Source: an uncultured Clostridia bacterium (lineage in GTDB: Bacteria; Bacillota; Clostridia; Oscillospirales; Oscillospiraceae). From it: a stretch of 6,867 nt of DNA. Location: the NCBI GenBank assembly GCA_947177005.1, contig CAMWSZ010000161.1:1-6867 (forward strand). Direction: 5' to 3'. The translations under genes and the position numbers were made by a program. Below the pieces are notes generated by a model. That model was not told the origin of the DNA and ran no database searches. It saw only the letters and a program-made list of their open reading frames with translations. Below are positions 1-5,894 of this stretch, one piece after another (the first letter of the stretch is position 1; the number at the start of each line of letters is the position of its first letter).

Positions 1-89
1 TCGCTGAAGAAGACCCAAACGAAAAATGGTACTGCGGCTTAGTCAGGAGGCGGATGAAATATGTGCGAAGATTCACATTTTTCAGATAA
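1..89 (+). CDS. Possible 3' end of an upstream gene (partial, frame uncertain)
   Basis: The window opens inside what is probably the previous gene of the operon. Two frames are open from the left edge. One stops at TAG 40-42, just before the AGGAGG ribosome site (45-50) of the next gene, which fits the usual operon spacing. The other runs to TAA 87-89 and has a protein-like stretch (AEEDPNEKWYCGLVRRR) but would overlap the next gene by 29 bases. Too little is present to name a product or choose the frame. Confidence 0.25.
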   Translation, partial: AEEDPNEKWYCGLVRRRMKYVRRFTFFR

Positions 90-255
90 AGAGTTGGAAG
101 AATTGTGGGAACAATTTGGCGATGTACCCATGAATCCGGAAACGGAATGCCTTGAGGCCCCGTTTTTCAAATGGGATGCGATATTTGTAAAAAAAATTGT
201 GGAAAACCCAGCGTCCCGCCCCGGAGGTGACGAGGGCAGAAGGAGGATACATTGA
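61..255 (+). CDS. Small acidic hypothetical protein, 64 aa
   Basis: Unrecognised function. The ATG at 61 lies 10 bases after a perfect AGGAGG (45-50); a nearer ATG at 54 is too close to that site and gives only 11 codons. The N-terminal half is strongly acidic (SDKELEELWEQFGDVPMNPE), a sequence style I associate from memory with small accessory proteins of clostridial integrative elements. The C-terminus turns basic (RPGGDEGRRRIH) and looks unlike the first half, so it may be truncated or frameshifted compared with relatives; this was not tested. No signal peptide or membrane segment is visible. Its stop codon overlaps the TTG start of the next gene, indicating one transcript and translational coupling. 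Confidence 0.6.
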   Translation: MCEDSHFSDKELEELWEQFGDVPMNPETECLEAPFFKWDAIFVKKIVENPASRPGGDEGRRRIH

Positions 256-797
256 ATTACGCTGATCTGAAACAAACATTCCAGGAATTAAAGAAAACGT
301 TTCCGAAAGAGGATCTGACGGCACACATTATCTTCACGGCGGACAGCTTTGCAGAACCATATTCGCTGTTGAGCCGGACATACAGTTTCAACAGCAATAA
401 CAACGGCTTCTGGCCGGATAAGTTCAGCCGGTCGATCTTCGCTTACTGTCTGGATGGAACCGATCAGGGTGTGCGGCTCGACTGGTATATGTTAGAGGAA
501 GGCAACAAAGACGGCTGGAACGTCCAAGATTGCTACATATTGGAGCAAATGCAGGATGCAGATGCTATCTCCGGCCTCACTCAAATGGAACAGGACGACG
601 GGAGCATTTGCTATTTCTTCGGCAACACCTGTATCCAAGCGCGTGAGAGCAGGGAGAACGGAAAAATTAGACTGGAACCGTTGACCGGAAAGCAGGCATC
701 TGACAGCAAATGGGCGGAGTTGGCGATTGATCGTATCTACGGTTACTGTAGCCTGCTGGAACGGCAGTTAAACAAGGAGGGATATCATGCCGGATAG
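252..797 (+). CDS. Hypothetical protein of integrative elements, 181 aa, TTG start
   Basis: No known function. The start is a TTG at 252-254, supported by an AAGGAGG ribosome site at 239-245 and by the absence of any in-frame ATG near it; the gene then begins MNYADLKQ. It overlaps the stop of the preceding gene (TTGA). The protein is soluble, with no signal peptide or hydrophobic span, and is rich in aromatic residues and acid (for example DGTDQGVRLDWYMLEE around residues 69-84 and DGSICYFFGNT around 117-127). The recurrent style, with this order of small downstream genes, resembles conserved hypothetical clusters in clostridial mobile elements (memory, not a search). It overlaps the next gene by 11 bases. 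Confidence 0.8.
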   Translation: MNYADLKQTFQELKKTFPKEDLTAHIIFTADSFAEPYSLLSRTYSFNSNNNGFWPDKFSRSIFAYCLDGTDQGVRLDWYMLEEGNKDGWNVQDCYILEQMQDADAISGLTQMEQDDGSICYFFGNTCIQARESRENGKIRLEPLTGKQASDSKWAELAIDRIYGYCSLLERQLNKEGYHAG

Positions 798-930
798 AAT
801 CGAAAAGCGAGCAGTACAGTTAGGATGGGATGAGGTCTGCGACATCATATCGGAAGAGATTGAAAACATATCAGGTTTCGTTGATATCGCAGACTATCTC
901 CGCAGACAGAAAGACAGGGAAGGTGGTTAA
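787..930 (+). CDS. Short hypothetical protein, 47 aa
   Basis: A gene below usual length cut-offs. The ATG at 787 follows AAGGAGG (774-780) by six bases. The protein begins MPDRIEKRAVQLGWDEVCD and ends DYLRRQKDREGG, with TAA at 928-930. It overlaps the end of the 181-aa gene by 11 bases, and its stop directly abuts the GTG start of the sigma-like gene, so it sits inside a continuous translationally coupled operon. Acidic and basic residues alternate as in a helical protein (ISEEIENI, then a basic tail). No domain is recognised. Dense packing and the strong ribosome site make it likely real. Confidence 0.7.
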   Translation: MPDRIEKRAVQLGWDEVCDIISEEIENISGFVDIADYLRRQKDREGG

Positions 931-1260
931 GTGTCTATTCAGGAACGTAATGATCTGGTGCTGGAATATCTCTGGTGCATCGACTGTGTAATCCGGCAGA
1001 ACTATGGACTGGTACAGGCTGCCCGTCTGGACGGTGACGACGTGTACCAGTCGTTGGCTCTGCGGTTGATTCGCGCTGTAGAGTTGTATAAACCCGGTGC
1101 CAGAAGCATGAAAGGGTACATATTCTCCCAGTTGAAGTATGAACTTCTCACCTGCAAAAGCTCTAAGGCCCGGTATGGATTCTGTGCAGCTTCCTATGAT
1201 CTCCGTGGCGCCGTAGTCTCGCTGGATGCCTTGATGGAGAGTACGGCCCATGCTATGTGA
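931..1260 (+). CDS. Sigma-70 region 2-like small protein, 109 aa
   Basis: Residues 35-55 (GDDVYQSLALRLIRAVELYKP) follow the pattern of sigma-70 region 2.2, where DLVQEG-like and LxRAIxxFDP-like segments bind the core polymerase. Residues 6-30 match the preceding region 2.1-type helix, and 58-82 (RSMKGYIFSQLKYELLTC) the region 2.3/2.4-type helix. There is no region 4, and at 109 aa it is far shorter than a normal sigma factor. It could be a regulator derived from a sigma factor that acts on element genes, or simply a related helical fold. The start is GTG 931, immediately after the previous stop, with AGGGAAGG (916-923) seven bases upstream. It is the last gene of the left operon before a structured intergenic stretch. 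Confidence 0.6.
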   Translation: MSIQERNDLVLEYLWCIDCVIRQNYGLVQAARLDGDDVYQSLALRLIRAVELYKPGARSMKGYIFSQLKYELLTCKSSKARYGFCAASYDLRGAVVSLDALMESTAHAM

Positions 1261-1292
1261 AGGTATTCCCGACTCTAGGTGTGCCCAGACCA

Positions 1293-1324
1293 TTATTCTG
1301 CCCACACAAGAAGGGACAGAATAA
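1293..1324 (+). promoter_or_regulatory. Stem-loop downstream of the sigma-like gene
   Basis: TTATTCTG-CCC (1293-1303) pairs with GGG-A-CAGAATAA (1313-1324): 11 base pairs with one bulged A and a nine-base loop. A perfect palindrome AAAACGTTTT (1326-1335) follows directly. It may end the left operon or act as a processing or attenuation element for the 69-aa gene at 1402. There is no clean T-run right after the stem, so a classical terminator is not certain. Confidence 0.5.
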
Positions 1325-1345
1325 GAAAACGTTTTATTATAAGGA

Positions 1346-1371
1346 GGGGGGCCGGTATAAGCCGACCCCTT
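1346..1371 (+). terminator. GC-rich hairpin with T-rich tail, upstream of the 69-aa gene
   Basis: GGGGCCGG (1348-1355) pairs with CCGACCCC (1362-1369) with one C/A mismatch and a TATAAG loop; two further G-T pairs extend the base. A T-rich tail (TTCCGATTATTTATTTT) follows. This resembles an intrinsic terminator or attenuator that would reduce read-through into the gene at 1402. On the minus strand the mismatch becomes a G-T pair. Confidence 0.4.
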
Positions 1372-1401
1372 CCGATTATTTATTTTAGGGAGGATTTGAC
1401 T

Positions 1402-1611
1402 ATGAAGGTACAAGCATACATCCACAGTCTGAAAGACCGCGAGCATGACCGCAATGTTCTGGGAGAAGCGGAGATCATCGGGTGCATCGGCAATAATCTG
1501 TATCTGGCCGAGTACAACGGGGATTGGTGTTTCAGCGTAGATAATACTTGTGGAAATACGTTTTACAAGGTGGCGGGGGCTACAGATACAGTGGAGCAGG
1601 TGTCTCAATAA
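1402..1611 (+). CDS. Small hypothetical protein, 69 aa
   Basis: Unrecognised function. I chose ATG 1402 (MKVQAYIHSLKDREHDRNVL) because AGGGAGG (1387-1393) lies at good spacing; the frame is open further upstream to 1279, but that extension is basic, runs through two hairpins and has no ribosome site. The protein is soluble, with a polar N-terminal half and a beta-like C-terminal half (GNNLYLAEYNGDWCFSVDNTCGNTFYKV around residues 30-57). Stem-loops on both sides share the GGGACAG sequence, so its expression may be controlled separately from the operon before it. The sequence style resembles small accessory proteins of clostridial elements. Confidence 0.65.
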   Translation: MKVQAYIHSLKDREHDRNVLGEAEIIGCIGNNLYLAEYNGDWCFSVDNTCGNTFYKVAGATDTVEQVSQ

Positions 1612-1621
1612 CGAACGTTTA

Positions 1622-1688
1622 TGGGACAGGTTCAACAGGACTGGAATGCCTCTTGAAATCGGGAGGTTTTGAGGGGTATTCTGTCCCA
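1622..1688. repeat. Inverted repeat TGGGACAG / CTGTCCCA, long stem-loop
   Basis: TGGGACAG (1622-1629) and CTGTCCCA (1681-1688) are perfect 8-bp arms 51 bases apart. Further out, GAACG (1613-1617) and CGTTC (1694-1698) can also pair. Inside, ATGCCTC can pair with GAGGGGTAT. It lies just after the stop of the 69-aa gene and lacks a T-run, so it looks more like a structured RNA or a protein-binding site than a terminator. Confidence 0.45.
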
Positions 1689-1749
1689 AAACTCGTTCCA
1701 ATATCAGTTTCCTAGTTCTTATTCATTATTGAAACAGGAAGGAGGGATT

Positions 1750-1878
1750 ATGGGGAATTACATCTTCGGATATGCCCGTGTTGGTATCGAACCAAAGAAC
1801 CTTGATCGATAGCTTAACACACTCAAAAAGTATGGGTGCGACATAATCTACAGCGTTGTGATGAGTTCTCGAAAATAG
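1750..1878 (+). pseudogene. Serine recombinase (resolvase family) N-terminal remnant
   Basis: A good ribosome site (GGAAGGAGGG, 1737-1746) precedes ATG 1750. The frame reads MGNYIFGYARVGIEPKNLDR, stop, LNTLKKYGCDIIYSVVMSSRK, stop. This matches the start of resolvase/invertase enzymes, whose usual form is YARVSTxxQNLDRQ followed by LxxxGCD. Three things show it is dead: the catalytic serine of the RVS motif is glycine (codon 12, GGT); the expected Gln after LDR is a TAG stop (1810-1812); and the sequence ends at TAG 1876-1878, with no catalytic-domain remainder or DNA-binding domain. The minus-strand gene ends 14 bases further on, so the missing part has been deleted or replaced. It is probably a relic of a mobile element that inserted or recombined here. 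Confidence 0.85.
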
Positions 1879-1891
1879 AGGTGCCTGTATA

Positions 1892-2554
1892 TCATAAAAA
1901 ATCATTAACGTCATAACCATACTCCTTCATCCTGTTCAGTAACTTCTGGTCCGCCTTGTAATTTGCACATGCAGCAGTTGAGGATAGGCGTGAGATCAGA
2001 CGGCATCTGTTAGCTCTATAATTTGTATGACAAATTCCATCGGTTGGTATCGTGGATATACCAACGGCACTTCTATCGCCTTTCCACTGAACGCAATATA
2101 GACAACATTTCCGATCATGTGGAACAGGAGGTTTTCTTACATGATGAAATGCAACACCTTTTGGTTGCGGTATGTCCACCCTCTCTAATCTAAGCAAATC
2201 CAAAAATTGATTTACAAGAGACCAACAGAAAATATCTAAATTTTTGGTTTTGACATCAATAGGGCTGTCTGAATCAGGAAGCACCTGCTCTTCAAATTTA
2301 CTTTGAAGAGTATACAGCCTTTCATCTGGTCTATTTCTAAAATAGCGAAAAACAGCATCAGTTTTAATAGTACCTTTAGGAAAATATATGTTGCTTTTGC
2401 AATTCCTTTTGCGATAGAGCCAACTCTTAGCTGCATCCGAAGAAAATTCTCTCTCGCACCCTGCTATCTCAAAAAGATTTGTTATAATTGACTCCAAAGA
2501 GCCATTAGCTATGTCTGATGCCTGGATCGGTTTTACATAATCTTTCCAATTCAT
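1892..2554 (-). CDS. Hypothetical protein with cysteine-rich C-terminus, 220 aa
   Basis: Function not recognised. I start it at the ATG at 2554-2552 (MNWKDYVKPIQASDIANG), which has AGGAAGAAAGG upstream on the minus strand. The frame stays open to 2719, but that extension is low-complexity and lacks a ribosome site. Residues 1-125 look like a compact helical domain (ESIITNLFEIAGCEREFSSD; LDIFCWSLVNQFLDLL). Residues 150-196 hold Cys150, 151, 154, 175, 184 and 196, including a CxxC (CLYC), which could bind zinc or another metal. No membrane segment is seen. It is the only minus-strand protein gene and is visibly more AT-rich than its neighbours, next to a broken recombinase, which suggests it arrived separately as cargo. 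A regulator divergent to the translocase gene is another possibility. Confidence 0.65.
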   Translation of the reverse strand: MNWKDYVKPIQASDIANGSLESIITNLFEIAGCEREFSSDAAKSWLYRKRNCKSNIYFPKGTIKTDAVFRYFRNRPDERLYTLQSKFEEQVLPDSDSPIDVKTKNLDIFCWSLVNQFLDLLRLERVDIPQPKGVAFHHVRKPPVPHDRKCCLYCVQWKGDRSAVGISTIPTDGICHTNYRANRCRLISRLSSTAACANYKADQKLLNRMKEYGYDVNDFL

Positions 2555-2824
2555 GGAATCGGCCTTTCTTCCTAGAGATTTTATTTTCTTGAAAATTATA
2601 AATGTACCCAATCCGGTCACTGGATTTGTCCACTTTTCACATGATACAATTATCCTTGTAGGTGGCCACCTGCACTCGTTCCTGATCTTCCTTCTTCTCT
2701 CAAAGTACCTGAGCATCAATTTTCCTCAAAAAAATAGGGAAAATCCGCCTTTAGAGACCAGCGCTTCCTTGAGCAGAAGAAGGGAGTAGAAGAAGATGGT
2801 TATTACAAGGAGGATCATTCTATT
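2555..2824. other. Divergent intergenic region before the translocase gene
   Basis: This 270-bp AT-rich stretch separates the minus-strand gene from the translocase gene. I see no convincing gene in it: the + frame from 2553 and the minus-strand extension to 2719 both lack ribosome sites. It must contain the start signals for both flanking genes. A TATAAT-like box is visible on the minus strand (within TTTATAATTTTC, about 2592-2603) but without a good -35 at 17 bp. A ten-codon frame (ATG 2796 to TGA 2828) overlaps the translocase ATG. Confidence 0.5.
2719..2744. repeat. Short inverted repeat ATTTTCC / GGAAAAT
   Basis: ATTTTCC (2719-2725) and GGAAAAT (2738-2744) are perfect 7-bp arms around an A-rich 12-base centre, in the divergent region about 80 bases before the translocase start. 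It could be an operator, but arms of this length in AT-rich DNA also arise by chance. Confidence 0.25.
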
Positions 2825-4279
2825 ATGAATGCGTTTGATTTAGGTGAGAAGATCGAAAAAGTCTTTAAGCGCTTCAATGTCAACGTCGAACTCACCGATT
2901 GGACCGAAAACAACAATCGAGTCCGCTATGACATCAAGTTAAGGCGCAACACGACGGAAGAAAAATTACGCGCTTACGCACCGGATGTTCAGAACAGGTT
3001 GAAGCTGCCCCTGTTTCAAGTGGTTACTGAAGACTTTGACATCTACCTCGTCGTGTCTAAGCACGAGGCGGAGTATCCCCGCCTTCCGGCAATTCTGGAG
3101 GACAACGTATACCGTGAGGAGGTTCGGAAAAAAAAGCTACCCTATTTCGTTGGACACAATGCTATGGGTAAGCTTGTCCATGTTGACCTAGCGACTCTTC
3201 CGCACTTGCTACTGGGCGGCGCTTCAAACTCAGGTAAATCAGTCGGGCTTCAAGCCATGATCGTGTCTACTGCTTACACCAAGAGGCCGTCCGAGGTCAA
3301 CCTGATTCTGATCGACGTTGGGGCCGGAGACCTGATGGTGTTCGATGGTATACCACATTTATCGTGTCCTGTTGTCCGCAACTGCGATGCTGCGTATCAT
3401 ACGCTGATGGCAGTGAAAGACGAGATGGAACGGCGGATTGACCTGGAGCATACCAAACCGGATGACTACAGGCATCTTCCGAGGTTGGTGTTGGTCATCG
3501 ACGAGTTCCCAGCCTTATTTACAGGGCAGAGCAGTAAAGAGATGTCGCGGGCGATAGCGGTTGCCATTTCAAGCCTATTGCAGCGAGGAAGACACGCCAA
3601 AATCCACTTGGTCCTGGCGGCACAGAACCCGACCTATCAGAATATGAAGATTGATTTGGGAAACATCACGGCCCGTATAGCCTTTCGGTGCGCCAGGAAA
3701 AATTTCTCAGAAACAATTCTCGGAGAGGGTGGGGCTGAAAATTTACTGAGTTCTGGCAGCTTGCTCCTGAAATCCCCTCATAGCAGTGGTACAGAATGGA
3801 TTCAGGGCATTTACATCAAGCCCAGAGAACTCCGGCAACTTATCCAAGAGATGAGGGAGTTATGGATGATTTTACCCCCCAAAGAGTTTGTAATCACTAT
3901 CCCAGACAGCGATTCGCTCTCGCCGCCAGACACCTTGGAATCCCAGCTGACCTGTGCTGTGGTCAGGAAAGGCCCGTCAAAAGTGGACCAGCTATTAGCT
4001 GACTTGATTATGTGGACACTGGAGCAAAAATCCATTTCCATCAACTCGCTGATGATCCGCTATCATTTTGGCTGGAACAGGGCATCAACGATGGTCAAGC
4101 GCTTGGAAGAACTTGGAATCGTCGGCAGACCGGAAGGCAAGGCGCCCCGTGAAGTGATTCCTGACTATCCAGAGGACCTTCCGGAAGAGCTGATAGGATT
4201 CCTGCAAAATGCCGGTTATTCACAGGATTCCGTGATTGACGCATTTTGCAATCGGACAGAACGCCCTGCAAATGGGTAA
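2825..4279 (+). CDS. FtsK/SpoIIIE-family DNA translocase, soluble, 484 aa
   Basis: An ATP-driven double-stranded DNA pump of the FtsK/SpoIIIE/TraB class. Residues 1-110 form an alpha/beta domain without membrane helices. The motor follows: Walker A at 132-139 (GASNSGKS) and Walker B at 221-227 (LVLVIDE). FtsK-type signatures are DGIPHL (174-179), MERR (201-204), HLVLAAQNPT (261-270), ARIAFR (283-288) and GGAENLL (302-308). The usual DPK motif after beta-strand 2 reads DVGAGD (164-169). Residues 385-450 resemble the FtsK gamma winged helix that reads DNA polarity signals (ISINSLMIRYHFGWNRAS ... LEELGIVG ... PREV). The full-length chromosomal enzymes have N-terminal membrane helices; this one has none, and sits just before excisionase-like and integrase genes, so it is probably an element transfer or segregation protein. 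Start: ATG 2825 with AAGGAGG (2807-2813). Two TAA stops in tandem end it. Confidence 0.9.
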   Translation: MNAFDLGEKIEKVFKRFNVNVELTDWTENNNRVRYDIKLRRNTTEEKLRAYAPDVQNRLKLPLFQVVTEDFDIYLVVSKHEAEYPRLPAILEDNVYREEVRKKKLPYFVGHNAMGKLVHVDLATLPHLLLGGASNSGKSVGLQAMIVSTAYTKRPSEVNLILIDVGAGDLMVFDGIPHLSCPVVRNCDAAYHTLMAVKDEMERRIDLEHTKPDDYRHLPRLVLVIDEFPALFTGQSSKEMSRAIAVAISSLLQRGRHAKIHLVLAAQNPTYQNMKIDLGNITARIAFRCARKNFSETILGEGGAENLLSSGSLLLKSPHSSGTEWIQGIYIKPRELRQLIQEMRELWMILPPKEFVITIPDSDSLSPPDTLESQLTCAVVRKGPSKVDQLLADLIMWTLEQKSISINSLMIRYHFGWNRASTMVKRLEELGIVGRPEGKAPREVIPDYPEDLPEELIGFLQNAGYSQDSVIDAFCNRTERPANG

Positions 4280-4326
4280 TAAATCCCAGGCTAAAGCTAT
4301 ACAAAAACAATTCACAGCTACGCTAT

Positions 4327-4340
4327 ATTTTGAACAAAAT
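4327..4340. promoter_or_regulatory. Palindrome ATTTTG-AA-CAAAAT before the HTH gene
   Basis: ATTTTG (4327-4332) and CAAAAT (4335-4340) are perfect 6-bp arms around AA. It lies between the translocase stop and the ribosome site (AGGAGG, 4348-4353) of the small HTH gene. Its position suits an operator or a binding site for the HTH protein. Chance remains possible in AT-rich DNA. Confidence 0.35.
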
Positions 4341-4361
4341 CTACATCAGGAGGTATCCCCT

Positions 4362-4574
4362 ATGAACAGCGCTAATAATTTCCGTGGTTACCGCGAGCTA
4401 TCCGATCTCCCGCTGGTCCTTTGTGTCTATGACGTTCAGGCTGTTCTTGGCGTCGGCAGGAAAACTGTGGACGCATTGATCCACAGTGGGCAGCTGAAAT
4501 CTATCCGTGCAAGGTCCCGCATCCTCATTCCCAAGGCGGCATTGATCGAATATCTGAATAGCTTTGTAGCCTAA
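4362..4574 (+). CDS. Excisionase-like helix-turn-helix protein, 70 aa
   Basis: A small DNA-binding protein of the HTH_17/excisionase type, probably the recombination directionality factor for the integrase downstream. The start is ATG 4362, eight bases after AGGAGG; the open frame reaches back to 4236 but only inside the translocase gene. Residues 18-30 (LVLCVYDVQAVLG) and 31-48 (VGRKTVDALIHSGQLKSI) form the turn and recognition helix, and RARSRILIPKAALIEYLNS (49-67) the wing and closing helix, the usual order in this family. Length is typical. An intrinsic terminator follows nine bases after the stop and separates it from the integrase. A transcription regulator role is the main alternative. 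Confidence 0.85.
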   Translation: MNSANNFRGYRELSDLPLVLCVYDVQAVLGVGRKTVDALIHSGQLKSIRARSRILIPKAALIEYLNSFVA

Positions 4575-4582
4575 CCATGACC

Positions 4583-4617
4583 GCCGGGGGATGGTCAACA
4601 TCTCCCGGCATCTTTTG
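4583..4617 (+). terminator. Intrinsic terminator between the excisionase-like gene and integrase
   Basis: GCCGGGGGAT (4583-4592) pairs over 10 bp with ATCTCCCGGC (4600-4609), with one G-T pair and a seven-base loop, followed by TCTTTTG. It lies between the two recombination genes and overlaps the leader of the integrase, so integrase expression would depend on read-through or on a promoter not evident here. Confidence 0.75.
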
Positions 4618-4634
4618 AACAGGAGGATACGTAA

Positions 4635-5782
4635 ATGACTGGAAGTCTACAGATCAAAGGCAATAAATACTATGTTGTGGCCCGTATTCCCGACATAAAC
4701 GGTAAGAGCAGGCCGAAATGGATATCGACGGGCCTGGAAGTCAAAGGCAACAACAAGCGAGAGGCGAAGCGTGTGATGCAGCGCATCTTGGCCGACCTGG
4801 AGGCACAGAACGCCGTTTACTCCACGGAAACACCGTTTCTCGGTTGGATTGATAAGTGGATGGAGCAAAAACGGCAGGAAATCAGGCTAATACCTGGGAG
4901 AGCTATCAAGTTTACCTTGAGAAGCATATCCGTCCGTACTTCGCGCCGAAAAAGCTGACACTCAGCAAACTGAATCCCCAGCATTTACAAGACTATTATA
5001 ATCAAAAGCTACAAGAGGGTCAAGCTGTAAACACTCTGAAAAAGCACCATGCTGTTATTCATGGCGCGTTGCAGGAGGCGGTAAAAAAGCGGCTGCTGAC
5101 CTTCAATCCCGCAGACCAGGTCACATTCCCCCGTCAGAACAAGCAGGACCGTTTCCACGGAACCGCCTATACAGCAGAGCAGGCTCAACAGCTCCTTGAA
5201 GCCTTCAAAGGCGATGTGCTGGAACCGGCGGTGATTCTCGGCCTGTGCTACGGCCTGCGGAAGTCGGAAGCCTTGGGGCTGCGGTGGTCGGACATTGACT
5301 TCGAGGCTGGAACACTATCGATACAAAACACTGTCACACGGATGAAAACGCTGATTGAACATGAGCAGACCAAAAGCGCGGCCAGTAAGCGGGTACTCTA
5401 CCTGATGGCGGATACCATTACATATTTACGGCAGTTGCGCGAGCAGCAGGAAGAAAATCAAAAATTTCTAGGCAGTGGGTATACGGTCTCCGATCACATC
5501 TGTGTCTGGCCTGACGGCAGGCCGGTGTCGCCAGACTATGTATCACAGCACTTTAAGCGGGTTCTGGTGAAAAATAATCTGCAAATCATCCGGTTTCACG
5601 ACCTGCGCCATACTGCGGGAAGCCTTCTGATGAACAATGGAGCCACAGTAAAGCAGGTGCAGGAGTTTTTAGGACACGAAAAGGCGTCCACAACGTTGGA
5701 CATCTACACGCATATTGATACGGAGGCAAAGCAGAGAACTGCAATGTCAATGGAACAGGCATTACAGGGTGATAGATCCTAG
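4635..5782 (+). pseudogene. int: Tyrosine recombinase / integrase with a one-base frameshift
   Basis: A site-specific recombinase that would integrate and excise the element. ATG 4635 follows AGGAGG (4621-4626). The first frame gives residues 1-84 (arm-binding domain, MTGSLQIKGNKYYVV) and then falls out of frame, ending at TGA 4956-4958. The rest continues in the next frame from about 4886 (ANTWESYQVYLEKHIRPYF) to TAG 5780-5782. Adding one base after 4886 restores a 382-aa protein of normal length for this family. The active site is complete in restored numbering: R209 (GLRKSEALGLRW), K247 (TKS), H322 and R325 (HDLRHTAGS), H348 (LGHEKASTT) and Tyr358 (DIYTH). The core-binding domain spans roughly 86-170. 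The shift is either a real mutation or an assembly error; no canonical slippery heptamer is in phase. Confidence 0.9.
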
Positions 5783-5822
5783 TTTATGCCCCAATATTTA
5801 TGATCGTATCTTCAAAAATGTA

Positions 5823-5851
5823 TTGCTATTGTGCAGACAAAAGAGTATAAT
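5823..5851 (+). promoter_or_regulatory. Sigma-A-type promoter of the toxin-antitoxin operon
   Basis: TTGCTA (5823-5828, four of six to TTGACA), a 17-bp spacer, then a perfect TATAAT (5846-5851). It lies 43 bases before the antitoxin start, after the end of the integrase. CAAT and ATTG near 5863-5878 form a weak inverted pair that might be the operator bound by the antitoxin. Confidence 0.75.
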
Positions 5852-5894
5852 AGAAAGGAAGCCAATCATCGTTAATTGAAAAGGAGCGTTTCAT

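Noticed and set aside
871..1701. Long minus-strand open frame of 276 codons
   Set aside because: It lies antisense to the 47-aa, sigma-like and 69-aa genes, has no ribosome site, and its protein looks like a non-coding translation. The + strand genes have good ribosome sites and family-like sequence.
1308..2784. AAGAAGGG at about 1308 and 2777, similar to the SpoIIIE recognition sequence GAGAAGGG
   Set aside because: Only two imperfect copies, one base off, with no clustering or consistent polarity that would support a translocase signal.
2553..2789. Plus-strand 78-codon frame in the divergent region
   Set aside because: No ribosome site; it is antisense to the start of the minus-strand gene and its upstream region. 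The hydrophobic stretch reflects AT-rich DNA.
4856..4885. ATG 4856 as an independent start of a 308-aa integrase
   Set aside because: There is no ribosome site before it, and the first ten codons do not fit the family, while the upstream frame supplies the missing N-terminal domain.
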